DNA from: Bin87 sp965204395
GTDB taxonomy: Bacteria > Chloroflexota > Dehalococcoidia > Lucifugimonadales > UBA3495
NCBI GenBank assembly: GCA_965204395.1
Contig: OZ241987.1
Span: forward strand, 1,612,001-1,676,000
Direction of reading: 5' to 3'
DNA: 64,000 nucleotides
This document shows positions 1 through 8,911 of the stretch, one piece after another. Position 1 is the first letter of the stretch, and each line of letters begins with the position of its first letter. The notes below the pieces were generated by a model. That model was not told the origin of the DNA, ran no database searches, and was given only the letters and a program-made list of their open reading frames with translations. A program made the translations under genes and the position numbers.

Positions 1-286
1 AGATATCACGTTCCGCCTTATTTCGGTTATCACACCAAAACAATCCAACTTACAAAAATAAGCATTCCGTTCAATCGGGACGGCTTTGCTGTCAGATCAT
101 AGGCGAAAATGAGTTCCAAAACCGTGGAGGAATACCGGGGATAGCCCGCGTCCGCGTACGACCCCACAACAAACAACATCTGGTAGATAGCCAGTCCGGG
201 ATGCTCCGGGCCGCAGTTTGGCGGTAGGTTTCCGGGTACCCAGGCCCACTACCGAGGCTTGGATCGACCTTTCTTGACCTGCCCCG

Positions 287-1594
287 CTAGACTTTCACCG
301 CGCCGATCACGTACTCGGTGTGCATCCGACGCTCGATTCCAGTGCTCTCCAGCGCGGTCCTCGATCCGTTTCGCGCCGGCATCATTCGCCGGTCGCGGTC
401 CAGGTTGCGCGGCGCGACTCCCACCACGTCAAGACCCGCGGCGGTTGCGATGTCGGCCAGGCATTGATGCGTGGGAACCAGCACGTCTCGCATCACCGAC
501 GGCCCCACTACGATGACCACCGCCGCGCCGCGCCGCAGTACCCTTGCCATCTCACCAATCGCGGCCGCCATGTCGTGGAAATACCGGTCCAGCACCCGAG
601 CTTTGCCAGCGTCCCTCTCACTCACCGCGCTCACCACCGTCTGCACCGTTCCGGGAAGGGTACAGCCGCCACCGTCAGCTCTGCTTTGACGCTCCGAGCC
701 GATGTAATGGCCGCGCAAATCCGAAAGGCGTGGAATTGGATCGCCCAGCCACGACAGCGAAAACTTGTGGGCGCGCATGTAATCCAGGGCGTTGGCGTAC
801 GGCGGCGACGTGACAATCAGGTCGACGCTCCCGCCCCGCAGCGGCAGGCGCCGCGAATCCCCGGCGACGACGTTGCTATGTCCCACCTTGGTCGCATCGA
901 CGTGCGAATAAGCGTCGACAGCACGACTCATCAGGATCTCGAATTGCCGCAACGCGCTCCGAGGCTGCTTGTCGGCAACACGGTGCGGGCGAGTGTGCGC
1001 CAGGTCGCGAGCACGTGATACGCCTCCCGACTTGGTGACTATTGTGGACGAAAAGATCACCTCCAAGAGGTTCCGCAGTGGTAAATCCGGTTGCGCTCGG
1101 ATGGCCAGTATCAGGGCCGCCAGTTCCTGCTGGGTCTCCGGCAAAAACCAGTAGTCCAGGAATTTCAGCGTGGCGTCATCCACGCCGCCTCGCACCAACC
1201 CCAGCGGGTCAGCGGGATGACTGACGCCGGCGTGCAACTTGGCCGCCCTGTCCAGCGCCTCCGACCCAGCAACCCTGACCGTTTCAGGATCCAGCGCAGC
1301 CGTCCGCGCCAGACTCTGCCGTCGGGCCAGCGGGTCCAGATCCACGCCGATCACGTCCCGTCCCGCCAGCCAACCCTCCAGCAGCGTAATACCCGAACCG
1401 CACATCGGATCCAGCACTATATCGCCCGGCCGAGTTAGCCCGTCAACGAAATATCCCGCCAATCCGTGTGGGAACCTGGCGGCAAAGGGATGCAAAGCAT
1501 GCAGCGGGTGCGCCTCCCTCGCCGGCATCTGGAACGCCAGATCTCCCGTAAGGAGGCTGTCCAGACGTTTGCCGGTATGTGCAGCCAGAGTCAT
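287..1594 (-). CDS. site-specific DNA methyltransferase (N6-adenine or N4-cytosine)
   Basis: Predicted SAM-dependent methyltransferase of 435 residues that modifies an exocyclic amino group in DNA. The SAM-binding motif DPMCGSG lies near residues 62-68 and is followed by a GVDLDP acidic stretch. The catalytic motif TSPPY lies near 262-266. This order (SAM site first, catalytic motif about 200 residues later) fits alpha- or gamma-type amino methyltransferases. I chose the ATG at 1594 because the longer TTG start at 1660 would overlap the upstream gene; neither has a strong ribosome binding site. No restriction endonuclease is adjacent, so it may be an orphan or a regulatory methylase. The HepT-like gene lies just upstream on the same strand. 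Family is clear; target sequence unknown. Confidence 0.85.
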   Translation of the reverse strand: MTLAAHTGKRLDSLLTGDLAFQMPAREAHPLHALHPFAARFPHGLAGYFVDGLTRPGDIVLDPMCGSGITLLEGWLAGRDVIGVDLDPLARRQSLARTAALDPETVRVAGSEALDRAAKLHAGVSHPADPLGLVRGGVDDATLKFLDYWFLPETQQELAALILAIRAQPDLPLRNLLEVIFSSTIVTKSGGVSRARDLAHTRPHRVADKQPRSALRQFEILMSRAVDAYSHVDATKVGHSNVVAGDSRRLPLRGGSVDLIVTSPPYANALDYMRAHKFSLSWLGDPIPRLSDLRGHYIGSERQSRADGGGCTLPGTVQTVVSAVSERDAGKARVLDRYFHDMAAAIGEMARVLRRGAAVVIVVGPSVMRDVLVPTHQCLADIATAAGLDVVGVAPRNLDRDRRMMPARNGSRTALESTGIERRMHTEYVIGAVKV

Positions 1595-1629
1595 GGTGCC
1601 GACGGTTCGCCAGAAATGGTTCTGATGAG

Positions 1630-1938
1630 TTAGGGAATTGACACCACTATGGCTTGCCAAACCCTCCGGACGTCTACGTTGCCCAACTCGTGAGCGAGTT
1701 CGTTACGTAGGTTTACCCAGTACACCCATTGGTATTCCGGATAGTCTTGCTCCAGCACTCGGGAATATTGGGTGACGGTGTTACCGACTCGGATCAGGGC
1801 ATACGCGGCGGCATATAAGGTTCGGGTCTCCAGCAAATCGATTTCGTTGATGTCGCCCAGGACATTTCTTTCGAATGTCGCCCGTCCGACGATTTCTCGC
1901 AATCGCGCTTCGGACGGTCCTAGCGCATCATTCAACAT
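1630..1938 (-). CDS. HepT-like HEPN protein (DUF86), altered motif
   Basis: Small all-helical protein of 102 residues resembling HepT, the HEPN RNase of MntA/HepT toxin-antitoxin pairs. The segment RNELAHEL (residues 78-85) fits the family RX4HXY motif for Arg and His, but the Tyr position is Leu. In studied HepT proteins that Tyr is the residue AMPylated by the MntA partner. The gene overlaps the 3' end of the nucleotidyltransferase-like gene upstream by 11 bp, so the two are translationally coupled. Retained Arg and His suggest that RNase activity could survive, while control by AMPylation probably does not. Family assignment is by motif and gene pairing. Confidence 0.65.
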   Translation of the reverse strand: MLNDALGPSEARLREIVGRATFERNVLGDINEIDLLETRTLYAAAYALIRVGNTVTQYSRVLEQDYPEYQWVYWVNLRNELAHELGNVDVRRVWQAIVVSIP

Positions 1939-2326
1939 AGACCGGTATCTTGCGTTCGAGCACTAGCTCGTGGCGCCAGTCGAAAAGCGGGTGCGTCTCC
2001 GGCGAAGGGACATCGGTTACATATGCTTTTTTGCCGATGACTTCGCCCAGCAACCGCCCCATTCCCCAGCGCTCCATGGTGTATGGAGCGTCCTCCCGGT
2101 ACATGACCCGCATTGACACCTCGGCACCGTCGAACGGTCCGCCCGACTCGAACCACTCCAACTCCATGGGTATGGAGTACATCTCTTTGATGCCCCATTT
2201 GCGACAGAATTCTGCGATGGCGTCCAACGGTAGCGAATCTACGGGAACCGTAACGGCGTCGTGGTTCAGCAGAGCCTCCACATCGGCGGGCTTCCACCAT
2301 TTGCGGGCCGGTTTCCCGTCAGACAT
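1928..2326 (-). CDS. degenerate MntA-like nucleotidyltransferase (antitoxin partner)
   Basis: Protein of 132 residues. The stretch IAEFCRKWGIKEMY (residues 37-50) closely resembles the start of MNT-type nucleotidyltransferases, where the glycine-serine and DxD active-site residues should follow. Here the expected GS is SI (51-52) and the expected DSD-x-D region reads FDGAEV (65-70), so the metal-binding aspartates are mostly gone. The C-terminal HELVLERKIPVYVE resembles the usual family ending. A clear ribosome binding site (GGGAGGA) precedes the ATG at 2326. It is coupled to the HepT-like gene downstream. It probably binds its partner without AMP-transfer activity. The homology call rests on overall pattern and pairing. 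Confidence 0.6.
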   Translation of the reverse strand: MSDGKPARKWWKPADVEALLNHDAVTVPVDSLPLDAIAEFCRKWGIKEMYSIPMELEWFESGGPFDGAEVSMRVMYREDAPYTMERWGMGRLLGEVIGKKAYVTDVPSPETHPLFDWRHELVLERKIPVYVE

Positions 2327-2404
2327 TTTGAAATCCTCCCTGAACGTGTCGCACCGAAACTGCCGTTTATCTATACTTCCCAGCTAACGTCTAGAGTATA
2401 ACCG

Positions 2405-3055
2405 ATGGCCGACGAGCCGCATCCGCGACAACTAATGCCCATTACCAACAACCTCGTATTCCATCCCCTAACCCCCAACCTCATGGACGATTTCGGCGCC
2501 GTCCTGCGCGGCAACTTTGGCGCCGGCTGCTGGTGCATGTTCCCCCGCCTGACGCAGGCCGAAACGATTGCCTTGCCCGGGGAAGGTTCCATCAGCCCGC
2601 GCCGTCGAAGGGTTATGACAGAGTTGGCACGGCGAGAACTCGCGCCCGGCCTGCTGGCATACGAGGGTGATGAACCGGTGGGATGGATCGCCATCGCGCC
2701 CCGCCACGAGTTGAACCGCGTAGACCGCTCCCGCGCAACCCCTCGAGTCGACGACATTGACGTATGGGTCATCCCCTGCGTGACGGTGAGGAAGGACGTG
2801 CGCGGCCGTGGCATCGCCGTCGCTCTGATCAACGCAGCCGTACAGTTCGCGGCGGGACATGGTGCGCCCGCCGTGGAGGCATACCCGCGTGCCGGCTCCG
2901 AACGCACCGGCGACGACAACGCTTACTTCGGCACGGAGCCGATGTTCCAGCGGGCCGGGTTCAAAGTCATACGAGGGCCGCTGGAGAACCGCCCACGCAA
3001 CTGGATCGCCCGCGTGGTGATGCGGCTCGAATTGGCCAAAACGGCAGAACCCTAA
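2405..3055 (+). CDS. GNAT-family N-acetyltransferase
   Basis: Acetyl-CoA-dependent N-acetyltransferase of 216 residues. The coenzyme A pyrophosphate-binding loop is seen as VRKDVRGRGIAVAL (near residues 128-141), followed by an amphipathic helix and the usual C-terminal YFGTEPMFQRAGF segment before the last strand. Substrate cannot be told from sequence. It is divergent from the 2326 gene; the 78 bp between them must hold both promoters. Its stop overlaps by 4 bp the stop end of the convergent MFS gene. No good ribosome binding site is visible, and the internal ATG at 2435 is an alternative start. Confidence 0.85.
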   Translation: MADEPHPRQLMPITNNLVFHPLTPNLMDDFGAVLRGNFGAGCWCMFPRLTQAETIALPGEGSISPRRRRVMTELARRELAPGLLAYEGDEPVGWIAIAPRHELNRVDRSRATPRVDDIDVWVIPCVTVRKDVRGRGIAVALINAAVQFAAGHGAPAVEAYPRAGSERTGDDNAYFGTEPMFQRAGFKVIRGPLENRPRNWIARVVMRLELAKTAEP

Positions 3056-4485
3056 GTGGCCGGTTCCGGAGCCGCAGTTCCGCCCTGCACCGCCCGCTCC
3101 GCGCGCTCTCGCCGTGCTGTCTCGCGTTCCTGCAACAACTCCAGTCGCCTGGGCATCGGCGGACGCGGCAGGAACCAGTAGCCTATCGCCGCCGCGATAT
3201 ACAGCAGCACCAGCGGGAAGAGCGCCCAGTAGAAGCTTCCGGTGTAATCGTAGATCGCCCCCATCCACATGGCCGTCCACATGGATGCCAACTGGTCGGG
3301 CAGGTGCTGCCAGCCGCGCAGCGTCGCGTAGGCTCGCCGCCCAAAGAAGTCGCCCATGATCGCCCAGTTCAGCGGATTGGCGCTTTCGGAAAACGCCAGC
3401 AGCAGGACGAACACCACCACCTGCCACATTTCCCCGCTTTGCGTGAGCAGGGAAGCCAACGCCATCGCGCCGGACAACATGCATACCGAGCTCAGCTTTC
3501 GCCGGTCCACTCGGTCCCCCAGCCATCCCATGCCTGGGTTGAACACCATATTCAATATGGAAAACCCGCTGACGAACGCCGCCGCGATGATGATAAATCG
3601 CTGCCCCTGATCCGACGCGGGGTCCACCCGCGTGCCGGCCTCCAGGAACCAGATGATCAGGGGAGCCATCAGGAAGGAAGCGCCGGCGTGGACGATGTTA
3701 CGGAAGCCCGTGGACATCACCAAGAGCCAGTACGAAGGCGTACGCATGGCTTCCTTGGCCGTGAAGTCCAGTTCTCCTCCCCGACTCCTGCGACGCTGTT
3801 GCGATCTGAGCTGATCGTTGGCTGAGGTTGTCGCGAGCTCAGGCGGGTCTCCGTCTGGCAGCAACCCCATTTCCTCCGGAGCGCGCTTGAGAAAATACGA
3901 CAGTGGGATCACGACCGCGATGATGACAATCCCGAGAATTGTGCAGGCGTCCCGCCAGCCCACCATGAAAACCAGCAGACCCACCAGGTAGGCCGACGCC
4001 CCGCCCAATCCGTTGCCCATGCTCACAATTGACATCGCCAGCCCGCGGCGTCGCCAGAACCAGTTGTTGACCGCCGCGATGGACGCGTTGTTGTATCCCG
4101 AGCGGAACCCCACTGACAGGAACACCACGAACACGAACAGGAACCACCAGAAATTGGTGGCGCGGGCCAGCAGGATGAAGCCCAGGCCCGACATCAGGCC
4201 CCCGAAGGCAAGCATCACACGGGGACCAAAACGGTCCGTGCAATAGCCCATCAGCGGCCCCTGCACACCTCCCATGAATCGGCCCAGGCCCTCGGCCAGT
4301 CCCAGCAGGGTCCGCGATTGCGGGCTGAACCCCAGCACGTCCTTTGGAAACAGAAGGTCGTTCTCAACCGGAACGTACATGACCGTGAAACCGCGGTTGA
4401 AACTGCCGTGCTTCATCCCGTCGGCGATCAGGCTGACCAGGACGATCCACCAGCCGTAGAAGATCTTGGGGCGGCGCAGGCGCAT
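3052..4485 (-). CDS. major facilitator superfamily transporter
   Basis: Integral membrane transporter of 477 residues with about twelve hydrophobic helices and the N-terminal FYGWWIVLVSL pattern typical of oxalate/formate- or monocarboxylate-type MFS carriers. The loop DRFGPRVML between helices 2 and 3 matches the MFS loop signature, and a second DRVDRRKLS copy follows in the C-terminal half. Its ATG overlaps the stop codon of the CoA-transferase gene (ATGA at 4482-4485), so the two are translated together. The context suggests uptake or export of the acid whose CoA thioester is handled by the transferase. Confidence 0.88.
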   Translation of the reverse strand: MRLRRPKIFYGWWIVLVSLIADGMKHGSFNRGFTVMYVPVENDLLFPKDVLGFSPQSRTLLGLAEGLGRFMGGVQGPLMGYCTDRFGPRVMLAFGGLMSGLGFILLARATNFWWFLFVFVVFLSVGFRSGYNNASIAAVNNWFWRRRGLAMSIVSMGNGLGGASAYLVGLLVFMVGWRDACTILGIVIIAVVIPLSYFLKRAPEEMGLLPDGDPPELATTSANDQLRSQQRRRSRGGELDFTAKEAMRTPSYWLLVMSTGFRNIVHAGASFLMAPLIIWFLEAGTRVDPASDQGQRFIIIAAAFVSGFSILNMVFNPGMGWLGDRVDRRKLSSVCMLSGAMALASLLTQSGEMWQVVVFVLLLAFSESANPLNWAIMGDFFGRRAYATLRGWQHLPDQLASMWTAMWMGAIYDYTGSFYWALFPLVLLYIAAAIGYWFLPRPPMPRRLELLQERETARRERAERAVQGGTAAPEPAT

Positions 4486-7004
4486 CAGTACACCACCTGC
4501 TCCGCGACTAACTGGGCAATGCCGGCGTCGTCAATCCCTAGTAGTTCCGACAGCACGTAGTCGTTGTGCTGCCCCAGCAGCGGCGCCGGAGCGCGAACGC
4601 CGCCCTGCGTCTCGCTGAACCGCCACGGCACGCCGTACAGCATCTCCGCGCCAACGTGCGGGTGGTCGATCTCAACGTAAGTCTCCCGCGAGTTCAGGTG
4701 CGGGTCGGCGAACTGGTCGGCGATATTCATGACCGGCATGGCGGCGACACCCGCCTCTTGCAGTACCTCAGTCGCCTCCTGAGCAGACCTGGTGCGAGTC
4801 CAATCAGACACCATCTCATCCAGCACCCGCCGATTCTGCCATCGTGATGCCGGATCGCAGAACCGGGAATCTGCTTTCAGCCGGTCATCGGCCAGAACAT
4901 CAACCAGCGCCCGCCATTCGGCGTCACTGCCAACGGCGACGGACACCCACTCATCCTCGCCAGCGCACTGGTAGTTGTTGTGCGGCGCAAAGTCGGGGTC
5001 GTCGTTGCCCAACGGCGTCGGGATCTTTCCGGTCATCTGATATTGTAGCGCCGGCACACCCAGCAGGGCCGCGGTGCCTTCCAGGTGGGCCGCCTCGACA
5101 TACTGACCGCACCCGGTTCGGTTGCGATGGTGCACGGCAGCCACCACGCCCAGCGCGGCGCACAGGGCCGCCATCGTGTCGCTCCATGCTGCCTGCAGTT
5201 CACCCACTAACGGTTCACCCTCCTCCGGCGGATACCCGACCAGGCTCATCATACCCGACATTGCCTGTATGATTGGCGCGTACGCCACCATGTCGCGCAG
5301 AGGGCCGTTGTCTCCGAAAGCGGGCATGGCCGCCACTATGATGTCCGGTTTCACCGCGCGCAGGCTATCGTAGTCCATGCCCAGGCGTTGCAGCACCCCG
5401 GGCGAAAAGTTCGACAACACCACGTCGCTCACCGACGCCAGCCGGCGCAGGATCGCCTTTCCCTCATCCGTCCGCAGGTTCAGGGTCACGCTGAGCTTGT
5501 TGCGGTTCAGCCCGTGAAACACCGGTTGCAGTTCCGGCCAAAGCCCTCGGTCTCCGCCGGCCAGGTCATCGCCGACCATCGGACGGCCCAGGCGCATCCC
5601 GTCCATGCGGGCGCGGCTCTCGACCTTGATGACCTCGGCGCCCATGTCGGCCAGCAGCTGCCCCGCCATCGGCCCTGCCCAGGCGGAACCCAGGTCAACG
5701 ATGCGCACGTCGCGCAGGGCGAGGGGCTTGTGGCCGCCTGTTGGAATGTCGCGCACGTCGTTCGGCTGGAATACAGACTGCTCAGCAGTCAGTTCGTCGA
5801 ATACCTCGGCGTTATGCTGCCCCAACGTCGGCGCGGGTCGTGTGACTTTGAGCGGCGACCCATGAAGCCTGACCGGCGGCCCGGGGTATCGCAATCTGCC
5901 GGCGTGCGGGTGGTCAACCTCCCTGAACCACTGGCGGGCCAGGAGTTGCGGCGATTCCAGCGCCTCGTCCATGGTGAGCACCGGAGCGCACGGAATGCGG
6001 TTTTCCAGGCAAAGTTGCAGGATCTCTTCCTTGTCATGCTCCATGAACCACGGCGCGATCAAATTCTCCGCTTCCTCCGGGTACTTATCGCTCATCGCCC
6101 GACGGTCCCGGTAGCGGGGGTTGTCAATCCACTCCGGGTCGCCCAGCAGATTCAGGAACCGCTGGTATTGCTCCAGTTGCGGCGCATCGATGCACACGTA
6201 ACCATCCCGGCACGGCAGCACACAGTTGGGAAACAACCCCAATCGCATGCGGTTGCCTGAGCGTGAACCGGCGATGCCCCGGTAGATAAACGTGGGCAGG
6301 TGGTATCCGGTGAGCAGGGTGGCGATGATGCCCGAGTCTGCCACGTCGATGTACTGGCCGGCGTCCTCGCAGCCCGATACTCGCGCCGACTCCCGCGCCA
6401 ACAGCGCCACGATTGCGGCGTACGCACCTCCCACGCCGGCGAGAAATCCAGCCTGTTGATCCGGCGTGGTCAGTGGCTCCCGGTGGATGTGGCCGGTGCC
6501 AAAGCTCATCCCGCTCAACGCGTTGACCTGCAGGTCGTACCCGGCGTACTGCTTGTACTGCCCCATCCGCCCGTAAGGCGAGATCGATACCGCGATCAGG
6601 TGCGGATGCCGTTTCGACAATTGCTCGGCGGAGATGCCAAATCTATCCAGCGTATCGTAGGGCTGGTTTTCAACAAAGATATCCGCGCTCGCGATTAGCC
6701 GGTGCAGCCATTCCACGCTCGATTCGCTCTCGATGTCCAGGGAAACACCACGCTTGCCGAGGTTTGCAAACAGGAAAGCTCCACTCCGTTCAGAGTGCCG
6801 CAAGCCGTTCGGAAACGGGCCGCGCCGTCTCGCGGGGTCGCCGGCGGTGGATTCAACCTTGATCACGTCGGCGCCAAATTCGGCCAGGAGCTTGGCGCAG
6901 AAAGGCGCGGAAATCATCTCCCCCCATTCAACGACGCGAATGCCCTCCAGAGGAGCAGAGGGCAGGGAAAGTGGGGTCGCCGTTGATGTACCGGTGTCTG
7001 GCAA
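4485..7004 (-). CDS. fused double CaiB/BaiF CoA-transferase (class III)
   Basis: Cytoplasmic protein of 839 residues made of two class III CoA-transferase domains in tandem (about residues 15-400 and 425-825). Each opens with the family pattern (LEGIRVVEWGEMISAPFCAK, then LRDVRIVDLGSAWAGPMAGQ) and carries GADVIKVES or GAEVIKVES. Single-domain members are about 400 residues and usually dimerise as interlocked rings, so the fusion would supply both rings in one chain. The segment where the catalytic Asp usually sits reads IDVADSG in the first half and VEAAHLEG in the second, so one or both sites may be altered. The start is TTG, preceded by AAGG; no ATG occurs early enough. The MFS transporter follows in the same operon. 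Confidence 0.88.
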   Translation of the reverse strand: MPDTGTSTATPLSLPSAPLEGIRVVEWGEMISAPFCAKLLAEFGADVIKVESTAGDPARRRGPFPNGLRHSERSGAFLFANLGKRGVSLDIESESSVEWLHRLIASADIFVENQPYDTLDRFGISAEQLSKRHPHLIAVSISPYGRMGQYKQYAGYDLQVNALSGMSFGTGHIHREPLTTPDQQAGFLAGVGGAYAAIVALLARESARVSGCEDAGQYIDVADSGIIATLLTGYHLPTFIYRGIAGSRSGNRMRLGLFPNCVLPCRDGYVCIDAPQLEQYQRFLNLLGDPEWIDNPRYRDRRAMSDKYPEEAENLIAPWFMEHDKEEILQLCLENRIPCAPVLTMDEALESPQLLARQWFREVDHPHAGRLRYPGPPVRLHGSPLKVTRPAPTLGQHNAEVFDELTAEQSVFQPNDVRDIPTGGHKPLALRDVRIVDLGSAWAGPMAGQLLADMGAEVIKVESRARMDGMRLGRPMVGDDLAGGDRGLWPELQPVFHGLNRNKLSVTLNLRTDEGKAILRRLASVSDVVLSNFSPGVLQRLGMDYDSLRAVKPDIIVAAMPAFGDNGPLRDMVAYAPIIQAMSGMMSLVGYPPEEGEPLVGELQAAWSDTMAALCAALGVVAAVHHRNRTGCGQYVEAAHLEGTAALLGVPALQYQMTGKIPTPLGNDDPDFAPHNNYQCAGEDEWVSVAVGSDAEWRALVDVLADDRLKADSRFCDPASRWQNRRVLDEMVSDWTRTRSAQEATEVLQEAGVAAMPVMNIADQFADPHLNSRETYVEIDHPHVGAEMLYGVPWRFSETQGGVRAPAPLLGQHNDYVLSELLGIDDAGIAQLVAEQVVY

Positions 7005-7166
7005 TTGCTACCTTGATGCTTTCAAGGGTCGACGGCTGGACAGTGCAGCAGCGGCCCGCCACTGGCGCGCGCTCCACGATATACGCAGGCCCTGCTATGC
7101 GGTAGGGAGTTGGGAGTATTGCGGCAGTATAGGCCGGCGGGCATGAAGGCGCAAGGCGGAACGCCA

Positions 7167-7257
7167 CTCACGCGTACCCGCTTTGTCATCGCGAGGAGCG
7201 TGGTCCGCCAGCGGCGGACTCGCAACGACAAATCAGGCGAGACTGGGTACGCGTGAG
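7167..7257. repeat. nested inverted repeat (MITE- or REP-like)
   Basis: Outer arms CTCACGCGTACCC (7167-7179) and GGGTACGCGTGAG (7245-7257) are a perfect 13-bp inverted repeat. Inside lie TTTGTC (7182-7187) with GACAAA (7227-7232), and a central hairpin GTCCGCC-AGC-GGCGGAC (7203-7219). The inner TTTGTCATCGCGAGGAGCG resembles a dispersed intergenic repeat found in many bacteria. The rest of 7005-7308 holds no coding region that I can support. Confidence 0.7.
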
Positions 7258-7308
7258 GACTTGAGAGCTCCAGAGCCCAATCAACGGTCGTAAGTAAGGT
7301 AAGGAAAT

Positions 7309-7536
7309 CAGGGCAATCGCGTCTTGCGGTAGTCGGTATAATCAGCGCACGCGAACTTTCTGCTCTTTGATACTGTCTGTTGTCGGCCGCCTTCCAGATA
7401 CTGCAATTCAGTCCGATTGGGTTCCAAATCGGCGAACACCAGCCTCACGTACGTATGTTATGACCTTCGAATGCAGCCACAGCATATGGTTTGGTCCAGC
7501 ATCACCGCGGAGTCTAATCTAGACGCGATTGCCCTG
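7309..7536. mobile_element. MITE copy 1 (17-bp-type inverted termini, 10-bp target duplication)
   Basis: A 228-bp non-coding element bounded by CAGGGCAATCGCGTCTT (7309-7325) and AGACGCGATTGCCCTG (7521-7536). The flanks are GTAAGGAAAT (7299-7308) and GTAAGGAGAT (7537-7546), a target-site duplication matching at 9 of 10 positions. The same termini bound two other copies in this window (37211-37464 and 52394-52647). Those two share their interior; this one has a different interior, so it is a sibling subfamily. No transposase is encoded, so mobilisation would need an enzyme supplied elsewhere. Confidence 0.85.
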
Positions 7537-7577
7537 GTAAGGAGATGATCTCGTCCGAGGCCAAAGCAGTGGCATGT

Positions 7578-7583
7578 TATAAT
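7578..7583 (+). promoter_or_regulatory. -10 box of the tRNA-Ser promoter
   Basis: A consensus TATAAT lies about 40 bp upstream of the tRNA-Ser. No convincing -35 box is visible at the usual distance. MITE copy 1 ends about 40 bp upstream of this box. Confidence 0.6.
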
Positions 7584-7623
7584 GGCCGTCGCCGCGCCGG
7601 GGCGACCCATCGGCGGGCCGTGC

Positions 7624-7713
7624 GGAGAGGTGCCAGAGTGGACGAATGGGCGCGACTGGAAATCGCGTAGGGGTTAACGCCTCTCGCGGGTTCGAATCCC
7701 GCCCTCTCCGCCA
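7624..7713 (+). tRNA. tRNA-Ser (anticodon GGA)
   Basis: A 90-nt tRNA with an encoded CCA. The acceptor stem GGAGAGG (7624-7630) pairs with CCTCTCC (7703-7709); discriminator base is G. The anticodon stem CGCGA/TCGCG encloses the loop CTGGAAA, giving anticodon GGA (serine, UCC/UCU). The long variable arm and the T-loop GGTTCGAATCC are present, as expected for serine tRNAs. A decayed integrase lies directly downstream, consistent with this gene having served as a phage or island attachment site. Confidence 0.97.
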
Positions 7714-7870
7714 TTTACGCATCATAAATCACTGGTCAAAATGGCCGTCTCTTACTCACATCAGGTAGGAAGCGGCTATTTTTATGTCCGGCTAAATGCC
7801 ACGCAATCCTGTCCCATCCACGAACAAATGGTATATCAATTGGTACACAGCCGTAATAATGTAAGGCGCC

Positions 7871-8610
7871 ATGACCACTAAGAAACACAAGCGCGCACCA
7901 TCCACGGCCAGAGAAAGAATTTGGGCCGCGGATCATACCCATCAGTTTCGCTGGCCGACACCCGCCAGGCGGCCTGGACCAATGCAACTATCATTAATGC
8001 AACTATCATTAGGGAAGGACGCGACCCGGTCGCCGTGAAGCGCTAGGAAAAAGCAGTTCGCAAAAGACCACCAACCCCGACGTTCTCCGCAGCATCGTGA
8101 ATCGTGATTGATTTACAGCGACCGACCTAGTCAAACGCCAAACGCGCTGCCCAACGGAGCAGCACGCTCACCACTTACGCATTCCCCAAGATCGGGTCCA
8201 AGCTGGTCACCGACATCACGACTGCGGATATTTTGGCGGTCCTGACCCCGATTTGGACGGAGAAGCCAGAGACGGTGAGCCGGGTACGCCAGAGCATGGA
8301 GACAGTGCTGGATTGAGCCGGTGCCCAAGGCTACCGGATGGACAACCCTGCCAATCGTTCAATCACCAAGGTGTTGCACATGGGTTCCGCACCAAGCAAC
8401 ACCATCCGGCGTTGCATTACAGCGCTGTTCCGCAAGCGCTGGAAAAAGTGAGACAGTCGACGGCGGACACAGTCACCAAGTTGGCGTTCGAGTTCCTAGT
8501 GTTGACGGCGGCTCGAAGCGGGGAATTCAGGCTAGCGACGTGGGATGAGATCGATTGGCCCGAGCGAAAATGGACTGTGCCAGCTGAGCGGATGAAAGCG
8601 CGCCGCGCGT
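7871..8610 (+). pseudogene. tyrosine integrase pseudogene (P4-type)
   Basis: Pieces of a P4-type phage integrase can be read in order but in different frames: GSYPSVSLADTRQAAWTNA then EGRDPVAVKR and a stop; LTTYAFPKIGSKLVTDI, ADILAVLTPIWTEKPE and METVLD followed by a stop where Trp is usual; then HHPALHYSAVPQALEKVRQS and LTAARSGEFRLATWDEIDWP. The last part holds the conserved AARSGE box with its catalytic Arg. The C-terminal His-x-x-Arg and Tyr are missing, because the reading frame runs straight into an IS256-type remnant. A 15-bp exact tandem duplication (AATGCAACTATCATT, 7981-8010) lies in the N-terminal part. Several frameshifts and stops show long decay. Boundaries are approximate. Confidence 0.85.
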
Positions 8611-8911
8611 TCCCGGTATCCCACTGGCAGAAACTCTGGTCCAACAACCCGCTGGAACGACTCAACAAGGAGATCCGCCGGCGCACCGACGTGGTGGGCA
8701 TCTTTCCCAACCGGGCCGCAACGCGCCGTTTGGCCGGCGTCCGCCTCTGGCGGACTGGCGGAGCAGCACGACGAATGGGTCGAGGGCCGCCGCTACCTCA
8801 CCTTCACCGACAATCTCGCTACCGAGACCCCACCGGCCAGCAACATCCTGGAGGCAGCAGCCTGAACAACATCAACAAGGATGACGATTCCTACACTACT
8901 TGACGGGACGT
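8611..8911 (+). pseudogene. IS256-family transposase C-terminal remnant
   Basis: The frame continuing from the integrase gives NNPLERLNKEIRRRTDVVGI and FPNRAATRRLAG, the conserved C-terminal block of Mutator/IS256-type transposases, including the region of the last catalytic residue. The frame then shifts, and EQHDEWVEGRRYLTFTD through LEAAA-stop continues one frame over. The shift coincides with a short palindrome (8739-8755) of a type scattered through this window. The sequence after the stop, TACACTACTTGACGGGAC (8892-8909), looks like the right terminal repeat of such elements. Only the 3' third of the element remains, joined to the integrase by deletion. Confidence 0.8.

Noticed and set aside
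8131..8328. 65-codon minus-strand frame opposite the integrase
   Set aside because: Shadow of the decayed integrase; no start signal and no family pattern.
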